From: Aptenodytes patagonicus
Lineage: Eukaryota > Chordata > Aves > Sphenisciformes > Spheniscidae
Length of the DNA: 64,000 nt
Reading direction: 5' to 3'
NCBI RefSeq assembly: GCF_965638725.1
Contig: NC_134953.1
Span: forward strand, 8,145,001 to 8,209,000
Positions 32,157 to 43,400 of the stretch are shown piece after piece. The notes beneath the pieces are model-generated. The model was not told the origin of the DNA. It made no database searches and saw only the letters and a program-made list of their open reading frames with translations. The stretch's first letter is position 1. Each line of letters starts with the position of its first letter. The position numbers and the translations under genes were made by a program.

Positions 32157-33347
32157 GTCAGACCATTACAGCCCTATCAAAAGCTTCCAAAAACTGAGAA
32201 ACATCAGTGTTGCAGCCATGCCGGTTTAAGGATGCAAACAAGGCGTCGTTCATAAGCAGAAGACGGAGTCCTTTATTTGCCCAGGTGCTACAGCTGGACA
32301 ATGCATACAGGCACACAGCATTTATTTATTTTTTTTTCCCCCCAGAAGAAGCCTGGACACGCTTTGTGAGGCACCAAAGACTGTTATACTAAAAAGAGAA
32401 CCCGTACTAAAATTCAAGTGTCTGGCCGCAGGGTTTCTAGCTTTAGGTGGTCTATCACATAAAAACATTTCAAGCTAAAAAAATACAGTTTACAAACGTT
32501 AACATGCAGTGAGAGAGCAATAAATTGCACCTTACATGCTTCTTCCGTCACCAAGCGGTGGAAGTGCTCCTCGGAAAAGGGCATTTAGCGACAACAGCAG
32601 TAAAGGTACTCCGAAGCACAAATGGTGCCAAACCTTCTCTTTGTCATGTAAGAAAACCGGTCAAATACACTAGCAAGCCTGCTCGAGAGCCTGAGCTGGA
32701 AGCTTAAGGAAGCTCTGCTCTCTCTCCTGCGAAGAAGGTGGCTCAGCTATTCCACAGCTAAAGCCTAAACACAGGCAGTTTACAACAGAGTACCTAACTT
32801 GAGAATTTGAGTATGAGGGCGACGGTGCAGGGTGGAACAAGATCTCAAGCAAATCACTAGGACTTTTGCGGGGGTTAAGTCTAACCCAGCATGAACCAAA
32901 CGCAGCTTGCAAACCAGAGATAAAGCTTCCTGACCGCAGGCAAGCCACCTGCCCTATAAAGGAAGCTGCCGTCAACTACAGACTGCAAGACTAAGGATCA
33001 AGACACCCTTCTCAGCTATGAGAGGCTGTAAGAAGTAGGCTCCAGGCACTCCCCTGAACTCAATAAATCCCCATTCTTAAATCTAGGCACTGTAACGACA
33101 TGTATTTAATATATTCCACATTAAAAGCATTCACAGCTAGTTATGTTTGACCTTAAGGGCCGTTGTGTTTACAGACCAAATATCCCTCATAATTCTACTC
33201 TCTCATAATTCTATCCTGGAAAAACAGGAGAGTTTTTCTATTATTCTGCATGTTTCTGGACTTAAAATGGGTATCTGCCAAGATTTATTAGTCAAAGGGA
33301 AAGCAAAATCGGATGCATTTTCCTCCGTCTCCATTTAAAATTAAGCC

Positions 33348-33353
33348 TTTATT
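33348..33353 (-). terminator. Distal poly(A) signal candidate for VDAC2
   Basis: A minus-strand AATAAA (TTTATT on the plus strand) lies about 960 bases after the VDAC2 stop codon. It is one of several possible signals. Confidence 0.35.
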
Positions 33354-33867
33354 TCAGTCATTTTAAGCAGAAACCTCTCACAGCAGTTGGGATAAGCAGG
33401 CTGTTATACCATTACACTGTTACATTCAGTTGCAGATACACGTCTCACTTCATACAAATACAAGCAAAAGGTGTGTTCGTGGTGAGGTTTTTCACCCCTT
33501 GGGCAAAAGCATCAAGGAGCAGTTCTTAAATGTCTCAGTGTGCCAAGTACATCATTCTGCGCTCTTTGCATCAGGAGGCCAACTAGTAATGCAGTACATC
33601 TTGCCTGTGGAACACAGGGGGAATTAAAACGTCGTGTCGTGACAAATCTTACCTGACAGAAAAGCACATTCAACTTGCTTGAGGAATCCAACTGTTCAGT
33701 GAAAACCATCTATATTCAGTGTTGTCATGGGTGGGGTGGGGGTCCTTAATTGCGCAAAGGTAGAGAGCACTACTTCTTGGATTATTTTAAGTTAAAACTT
33801 AACTGAGCACTACCCTCATCTCTTAACTCTTAAAATATCTGAGGCACAAGTATGTGTGTGTACTTGT

Positions 33868-33873
33868 TTTATT
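33868..33873 (-). terminator. Proximal poly(A) signal candidate for VDAC2
   Basis: This is the first minus-strand AATAAA after the VDAC2 stop codon, about 440 bases downstream. The sequence after it on the transcribed strand is CA-rich rather than GU-rich, which weakens it. Confidence 0.4.
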
Positions 33874-34308
33874 CATCATTTCTCTTGGGATACCAAATGT
33901 ATTTCTACTTCAGTTGATTTAACAAGATTGTTGACCTCATTTCAGAACATCCACTGATCCATTTTTCATTCAATGGCAATATCGAATGTTAAAAGGAACA
34001 TAAAAACAAACATGCACACAATTGTACAGTTTTCATAAATGTCTATTTCATTATTTGTGGGTAGCGCATTAAACAGTTAAATACATTTAAATAGTGTTTA
34101 AGTGACTGCACTAATGCAGAATTTTAACTAGATGGGTAACCAATTTAACTAGAAACCAGCTAACAAGTAACTGTCTAAATACTTCAAATACAGCTCTTGT
34201 TCTAGGTCATTCTTCTTGGGGGAAAAAAAGCCTGCTGGTCACATTGGAAATACATTTTAAGGCCAAATTCTTCCGATATCCCTTCTCTGCAGCAGTTTCT
34301 TCACCTTT

Positions 34309-34400
34309 TTAAGCCTCCAATTCCAGGCCAAGACCAAGTTTATGGCCACCAGCATTGATGCTCTTTCCATCTATCAGGGCAGACAGTGTAAGCTTCACAC
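34309..34400 (-). CDS. VDAC2: VDAC2 last coding exon
   Basis: This exon encodes the last 30 residues from [19 protein letters not shown] to GLGLELEA, then TAA at 34309-34311. These are the final beta strands of the barrel. The acceptor on the minus strand is CTTACAG. Confidence 0.95.
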
Positions 34401-37400
34401 CTGTAAGATTTTTAAACAGCATGTTTACAACATACATTCAGAGTAGCTTTCATGCAACTCAACCCCCGTCATTACAAGTCCCATTTGGAGCTCTTTTTCT
34501 ATTTCATTACTTTCCTCTAAAGACTTCTACAGAAACCCATTGAAATCTGTTGAAAGCTAGTCATGTGAATCAAGCTGAATGCTTTTTGCAAGTACCGTGT
34601 TATAAAGTGGATATACAAAGTCTCTAATTAGTAAGTACACAAGAGCTCTCCTTTTCTACATTAAGGTGTGCAAAGAAGGAGGAAAATTATGCATAGAAAG
34701 ACAGACACTTGTACCAAGGAAGGGATGGAACAAACTACGATTTTTATTGGTTTTCAAATAAGGAACTAACCAATGGTAGTATAGCATTAACAGGTGTTTT
34801 CTTATTTAAGCAGAACAACTTAAGTTCTGGAGGGTTTTTTTTTTTTTTTACTAAATATGAAGAGCAGGAAGTGTGTTCTTTTGACGATTAATCATTATTT
34901 CAAGACCTGTTATCATTCCGTACAGTATGACTGGAGAAAGCAATGCTAAAAAAAAAAAAAAAAAGACTGCTTCGCACAGGCTAAAGCTAAGCTATCAAAC
35001 ACAATACAGTCCACTCCTACGCAAATCAATGAGGAGTATGATGCTGAATACAATGGAATTTGTCTTGTTTAGATAAAGATTTGATGTGCAACATAAGCTA
35101 CTGTAAAACATCTACTCTGCCTTCAAGACAAAATTATTCTTAAGGGAAATAGTTGCATATAAATGCACAGATCTCAGATTTTCTTTTTGATGCATAAAAG
35201 ATATGTACGTGACGTAATTCATGTGATAACCCTTACCTGGCCTCAGGGTCTGGGTGTAACCCACTCCAACTAGACTAGAATTGTTCACTTTTGCCTGAAA
35301 AAAACCCAAGACAAAAGCAGTTGAAGTGTTGTAACTGGTTAGTTCTCGGTTATCATTCAGAAGCTTGAATAACTATGGCAACACTGCCATTATCAACAAC
35401 CAAATTTTACTTGTTCTTTCAATATCTCTGAGCTTACTGGATTCCCTCTTCCCAGCTATAACCTTGCCCCCCCAACTTACAGCTGAAGTAACATATTTAA
35501 GAACAGACAGAATGTAAGGGCAGGGAGAACTGTTACTGGAATGTAGTTTGGCAAGTGAACTTCCACACTACCCCCTTTTCAGAAGGCCACAGCAATTTAC
35601 CACCACAGTCTCCCAAAACAAGCCACTTCAGAAGAATCCTCCATGTTCATATTATTACAAAAGAATCTTGCAGGTCCAATCAGTCAAGCAGCAAACATTT
35701 CATAATATCATCATAAACATGTTGTTTTTTATATTATCATCATTATTTATCTCACTTTGCTCCACTTCCTCTATAGGATGATTCCAACAATCCAGATTCA
35801 ATTCTAACTTTATAACATACAGAAAACTTTTCTGCATATCACCTTTTTAACCAGTATCACCAGAGTTCTTGCCATGAGAATGTGACAGAGCTCCCCAAAA
35901 CCTGGTTTTAAAAAAATTCTGTAAACTTACAGAGCTAGACATGAAGGGGTTTTTTCAATTTATTTGTTTTTTAATAAATACATTAAGTCCTCTAGAGTAG
36001 CACAACATTTGATAGTCAGATTCTAAAAGAGACTTTGCTGTATGCAACATTACAGAATTTAAATACTGCCTGGATTGTAAGAGTAATTCCTACAAGACTT
36101 CCTGACCTATTACCTTCTTTTGTACTAGTAACACACAGATTCGCAGAAACTGAAAATACACTGTGCTTAGCATAACCCTTTTGGTTAGAGCCATACTTAC
36201 AGAGATAGAAGCAGTGGAATCCAACTTGTATTTAGCCGCAATGCCAAAGCGAGTGCTGTTGCTACCTGCTGTCCAAGCCAGGTTTACAGCAGTTTCAAGA
36301 TTGTCACTCACTTTCTGGTAAATTGACCCACCAAATTCTGAACCATCATTGCTGCACAAATCAAGAAAAAAGTTAGTTTCCTGTATTTACATAATCCAAA
36401 CTTTTTTTTTTTAACTACTTCAAATTTTTATTCAAGTGAGAATTCTAGAAGTTTGAGTTGTTTCACATTTTGACAGGAGAAGGGCAGATGAACAAAGGCT
36501 TCAGGGCAAAATTAAACTGTAATAATTCATGGGGAAAAAAAACCAACAACGAAAGAGATGTTTCAGAGTGCTACAGCTAATTCTCACACTAATGTTGAAC
36601 TAAGTACTTTAGTGTAATTCCAGATCACATCCTTACAAAACTAACAGATAATGTTAATAGTTAGGAAACAGGCATTCTGAATTCTAGGATTATTGAATAC
36701 ATATGATATTCCTAAAGAATTAGATGACCTTTTTAAAAAAATCTGTCACAATGTTTGACATTAGTAAACGGAAATGGAATTCTTACAGCCCAGACTATAA
36801 AGTGTTTTGTAGCTTCCTCCCATACCCCTCAACTTCCATAAACCCAGACAGACACAATCCCCATCCTCCCCCTCCAAAAGGACAAACTTTTGCCTCAAAA
36901 ATCAAGTAAGTTATTTCCTAACTAAACAGACTAGAACAATGCCAGTTTTTATTAACTTAGATTGAAAATACCATGTTCTTCAGTAGGTTTTGATCAGCTT
37001 GCTCTGAAGAACATTTCAGATCTAAAGGCAGCAAGTCTGAAGAAAGTTCATAAACGAGATGTCTTACACTTGTTTAGTTACACTCTGTTTCATGCACTCT
37101 TCATCCCAGACAGGCAAGAAGATGAACCTACTCAAAAAGTCTAAAAGCAAAGCTCTAGCCCTGCTCCAGAAACTACTACTGGCCTACTTAAACAGTGCAA
37201 TGCTGATTACTACCTCTAACAAATCTACTGCCCTTAAATTATAGTCAGATACAATTCAACGTAATGGGAAAGCTGGAAAAAGCATTATGGTCAGCTCTGT
37301 GTAACTGAACTATTGCACTTCCAATTTGGACCTACTTCAGTATTTGGTAAGCTGTAGCATATATTATGCTCTAAGTGCTAACAAGCCACAGGTATTTACT

Positions 37401-40400
37401 GTTTTGAAAAAGAGAGACACAAAGTAACATTTATTATTTATTTAGTTTCCTATTGAAAAACGCACTCCACTTAATGGCCTTGCAAGCACCTCTTGGTATT
37501 TCAAGCATTTGTATTCTGACTAGAAGGAAAGGTAGAGAAAGCCTGCTTCTGTAAATCTGGACACAATTTTCAGTACTTACACATTAGTGTGCAGTTGGAA
37601 GTCTCCAGTCTTGTAACCCACAGAGAAGTTATTTCTTGTCAATTTTGATTTGGCACTATCAAAAGTCATCTGATAACCGGCAAGCCAGCCTTCATAACCA
37701 AAGACAGCTGAACCATGGATGGCAGGTCCAGCAAAATCAAAGTCAACATCACAACCTAGGTTTACGCATTCACGTTTATAAGCTGACTTAATTTTACCAC
37801 TTTTCTTTCTGAAACAGAGAAACAGTTATCTTAAGACAAGGATCGATCTTCCTCAATGAACTGCCAAATTCGAGCCATATGACTCTACACAACGTATCTA
37901 AATGTCATGCACATGCATCCTCTGGACTGGGCCAAAGCACAGCTAGCCCATCAAGAAAGCACAGGGCTACCACAAACAGGCATTTTGTGATGAATGTAGA
38001 GGCATTTTCATGCCTCCTGCAATCTTACAAGTATTTCTATCCCAGAAAATAAGCAAAGTGGGCTGTTGTGAAATGTCCAATACTAACCCCATAGAATAAG
38101 ATGCGATGCTAAAGAGCAGAAGCCTTTAGCATTGGGATTTGCTAATTTGGATCAATAGCAAGCCACACAAACATCTCTGTCAATACAACAGACCAGATGA
38201 ACGTTTACTGACCATGGGTGTTGTTACTGCCCTAAATGAGGTAAAAAGGTGAACAATTCTTACCCTGTATTTGGTGAGAAAGTTGTATCAAATGTCAACT
38301 TCAAGCCTTTGGCAATCTAATTAAAGGGGGAAAAAGATAAGATAAAGCTATAAATTCAGTTCTGCTAGTTAGGTAAAACAAATAAATACTCTCCTAATCT
38401 ATTACCTGATCTTCAATTGCAATTTCTGTTCCCAGGGTGTTATCTGTGTTCCATTTTTCTGTGAAAGTCAGCCCATACTCAGCCCACTTGTATTTGGTCT
38501 CCAAGCTCCCGTTCACTTTTCCAGTGTCTGTGTTCGATGAACCAGATGTTGTGAATTCCTAAAAAGGACAGTGTCCATGTTACACAGAAGATACATGTGA
38601 TCCTGAAAGCATTACACAGTGCCAAAAGAGAAAAGACTTTTCTTCAGCCAACACTAAGATCTTGTTATTCTATGCAACAAGTTTAACGCTAGACAACTTG
38701 CAGGGGGAGAAGGGGGAAATGACATGGACAAGAAGAACCAGACGATTCATGCCCACGTGGAGGGCTCCCACCACTCCCCATCTCAACTGCAGTGTTTCTG
38801 CCACTATTACAAAATGTACAGGTTTGCAACATAACCTTGTATTTCAAGAACTTGTTTCTGCTGTTAAGGAGAATGCTTACGGTAACTACTGTCTTGCTTC
38901 TGAGTTAAGTCTGATACTCCTAATGAGCAAATTAAAAATCAAACCAAGAGCCAAGAATGCTATAAGGCACATAATGCAACTCCAGTAACGTTCTTTAAGG
39001 GTCACATATGTATATTCATTATTCCAGTCAACCACCTCCAAAGATAAGTTAATCTACAACTGTAAAATGTCACAGAATGCCATCATTTTTCAAATTGGGG
39101 GTGGGTGGTGGTTTGGTTTTTTGTTTGGTTTGGGGGTTTTGTTGCTTTTTAAGAGAGTTCTCAGTCTTGCCAATGCACCAGCCTTTCCCACAAGCCACAC
39201 GCACACATGTTTTTACTGACAACTATAAAATTCCTATTCCCCTGACACTTTGGTTTAATGACACACAGGAAGAACATTCGCGTTTGAATTGTGAGCTAAG
39301 GCAACAGTCTGATTTTTATGCTTCTGGTAGAGTCTTACTTGGAATTCTTGAAAGTATTTAGAAGTTAGCAATATGACTCACATCTCCTTATTCAACTAAG
39401 TAGTCCCTGATGTCTCTCGCTATTTGGATTCTCACAAAGAACAGAATGAATAATTTCCGTGTACCACTATTCAGAAACTAAAGGCAATACCTAGCAGAAG
39501 TGGAAGCCTTGTTTGCAAATATATGTTAAGGAGTTAAGGAGCTCTTTCCACTGAAATATTATTGCCCTTATGGTTTAAAAAGTTTATTATTTCAACTTTT
39601 TAAAACATATAAATCAAAATTTTGATCTACAGCACATATTTTCAAATCGACTCCTCACACCCACCTCCCCCAGAACGAAACACAGATTTGAAATCGCAAG
39701 TCCTTAAGCACTCGTATTCTCACAGCCCAAGACCTGCTGCACATCACAAGTACGCATGAGACTGTTCTTTAATGGTGGCTGATCAAATCTAACCATGGCC
39801 AAGACATTTACTTGTATTATGTTAGTGAACCACTAAACCATCCACACAGTTGCATAATTCTAGTGAGGTCTATTTCTTGCCAAGTGACAGGTACTACACA
39901 ACTTCAAGTCCAAATACATTCAGCTTTAACTTCTTGCTTTGTGCTATTCCTACTGCGCAGGGTATATGTGACTGCAACCACTGCGGTAATAGCTTCAGGA
40001 GCAGCAAATTATTACGTTATCTCTTATCTCTGCTTTAAAACATCCGCAGTACATACATGCCGGCACTTCCTCCTCCTGGGAAGGATGGCTTATAACTGAT
40101 ATGGGATTCACATGAGGGCGTGGATTTTTTGGAGAGTTTTACTAGTATTACTGGTAGTCCTCGAAACAAGCTAAAATAAGAACAACTACATCTGTAATAG
40201 GGCTCTTGCAAACTGTGCTTCAGTTGTGATACAGACTTCTAGAAAAGACACAGCATATAACCCATGCACCTTGTTTCTAACTGCCAGTTACACTGTTAAA
40301 GCTTCCAGTTATGGAAAAAAAAAAAAATCTACCTTTCTATCTTACAAAGTCTGCTCTAGAAATAGATGAAAGTTACAGAAGGCACTGTTTGCATGACCGA

Positions 40401-43400
40401 TACATCTTGCAAGGAACATTACTGCAACACTTTGAAAGTATTAAAGAGGAACCAGAGATTGAACGTGCTAATTCACTGCCAACTACTTCACACAAACATC
40501 AAGATGCCAGAAATTTCCACCAAATACAAAAAGTATCGTTAGAAATAAATTCTGTGTACTTCAAAAATGTGTCAGCTATTTGTTCACCTTCAGACATAAG
40601 ACAACTAATAAGCCTTTTTATTTTACGAAGATTACTAAACACTGTGATATCCCTGTTACATTCAGAATAAAGTCAGATCTTTAGGGGCTTCTGAAATTAT
40701 TTTACACCAAAAGTTTATCATTCATATAACCTATAAACTACTTAACAGCATCTGGAAGGTGTCCTTTCTAATTAAGTATCAGAACACATCCAGAAAAAAA
40801 ATATAATGAATAAGAGGTATTTAAACTCACCACTCCGCTTGCAGATTTTGTTTTCACATCCAACTTCACCAACCCAAAACCTAACAAACAGAAGTCAAAG
40901 TTACACCAGTAGGCTTTAACTAAGAGCATGCACATTTTCCAAGAAGCTGGTTTTCCAAGCAGTCTCAGCAGTGTGCCACATATCGACGTATATAAAAACC
41001 ACCACAGACTGACTTCAGTAACACTCAAATCTTAGATGCCATAGCAGGTAGAGGAGGCCACTCTAGAACAAGCCAGGAGTTCTGTTCTATCATCACCACA
41101 TCGAAAGTGGGGAATAGCCTCTCAGTTGCACACTATGCATTTAACTACCAAACGATGACTTCCAAGAGTAAATTTAGTGCCAGACAAAATGCATTCTTTT
41201 GTGTTCCTGGGATGGCACTGGCTTTGTAGTCAATGCCATTTGAAGAGCTAGCCCGATGCATAAAATTCATCTCTCAGCACCAAGAAGAAATATCTCAAAG
41301 TAAATAACTGTAAAAGTGAAGTCACTGGGAGATACGCAGCCATTGGAACTGTAATATAAGTAGGTTTTAGAGGAGTGTCAATTCAAATTGTTACCCTTAG
41401 AGCTGAGCGACAGTCTTGGTGAAAAAGCCCCCACATGCATTGCCAAAGACCAGAAAGAAACAGCACTGTAATGAAGCAGAATTTAACTATGCAACTGCCT
41501 GGTATTAAAACATTTTAAAAATGTTGAGGGATTCTTCACCCCAATAGCTATTCCTCTTTCTATTCCAAAAAAGGCTATAATGTTACAGTGGTATATATCC
41601 CTTTCTATATCAACAAATGTTGTGGCACAGACAGATTGGTAGACAAAGTGCACTCCTAAGTTAAATTGCACTTGATGCCTACATGCTTGCATACTTGTAC
41701 ACCTCTGACATTTATGGGGCTAAAGCAGTAAGATTTAACAGACTTCACATCAAAACAGCCCACAAGAAGCCTGCAATGATCTGTTAGTTGATGGTAATGA
41801 TACAAAAACCAACACACCTTCCCCCTCCCCAGAAACACAGGCATTTGAGCATTCAATTTTACATACAGGCTTAAAAAGGCAATTCATTGCTGCACCACAA
41901 ACACCATGTTTTACAAAAGGTACTATTCTTACCATATCCTTTATTGAAGATATCTCTGGCAGACTTGCCGAGGTCTACATATGATGGAGGAATCGCCATT
42001 GGAGCTGAAAGGTAATGGGCTAATTAATAGTGAACCTTTTACCATTGCGCACACACAAAAAATGCTACCATATATAAAGATACCCTTTAAGGCACATTCA
42101 TATATGCAGGCAGTTAACAGACAGATGGTTCAAACAATTACAGTATTCTGTGAAACACCTACAGATTTTCAGCGATGGTCACTGTGACCATCTGACAAAA
42201 CTGAATGTTTTCTTGGCTTAGGTAATCTGCTTTAGAGAAGAGGCATTACAAGACCACCCAGTTCTTCATTTTTCAAGTAGATTTCTTCATACATCTTTAA
42301 TTACCAGAAATCAACTAAAAGCTCACATTTCCAGAGCTGACAGTTACCACCAAAAACCAGGAAGCTGGAAATTTGAAAAACTATAACGCAGTTATTCCCT
42401 GAAATTCCAGTCAAATTTGACAGATGCTTATGCAAATTACCTGAAAGGACCTACAAGGTTTTATTTTCAAAGTGTAAAAAGAGCGCATATCTGTTTTGCA
42501 ACATCATTTGCCCCATATTTTAAATGGTAGACATACAATTTAAAGAGGAATGTCTGATGATGCCATTAACTAGCAATCAATCTGATGAAGTTTTCCCCCC
42601 CCTATAACATACAAGAGTTAAAGTTTGGGGGGGTTGTCTTGTTAGTTTAAAACAAACAAGTAGTAGGAGTGCTAGGTCAGTGAGAAAAGCCCTCTTTAAA
42701 AGTCCCTTTCTCAGAAGGGGAGCCTCTGGCAATCTCACTGTTAAAGAACCTGTCATTCAAGACTAGCTATGACCCAGCCTCCCCAGCCCGATGCATAGAT
42801 ACCAGCCTAAGGTATCACACAGGCTCGTATGGTTCTCTTCCCTGCAAAGATACACCCTGTCTGCACCTTCCTTCAGTGACTGTCTTCCCATGATTTCAAT
42901 AGCAAAAGGCCACTGTTACAGAGACACTGTATTCTGAAGTTTTAAAATACAGAAAACAGAGCATATTTCAAAGAGTTAGTAACTCACCCCATGCTGTGAA
43001 AGGGGGAAAAAAAAGAGGCGGGGGGGGGGACAACACACAATGAAACTAACAAGATAAGCACCATAAAAAGGCTAAATGCAAGAAAACAAAAATCTTCTCT
43101 TATCTTTTCAAACTGGTTGGTCACATTTGTTTTGCAGAGAAAGTCAGATTAACATAATTGTTTATCTTGCTCGTGTGGCGGGTTTTTTTTGTTTAAGTAA
43201 ATGGAAAAAGATCTTCAGAACCTCAAAAATAACAAGGGCAGTACTCTCACAAGTTAACTTTCAACTGAAAACAGAAAAGACTACTTTCATTTTTACATAG
43301 TACTTTTAACCAATATTTAAATTTTCAACACCTGGCTATAGAATTGCTTCTCTTCTGCAGATATCCGCAAGATCCTAAGTGTATTCAATAACACAGGATG

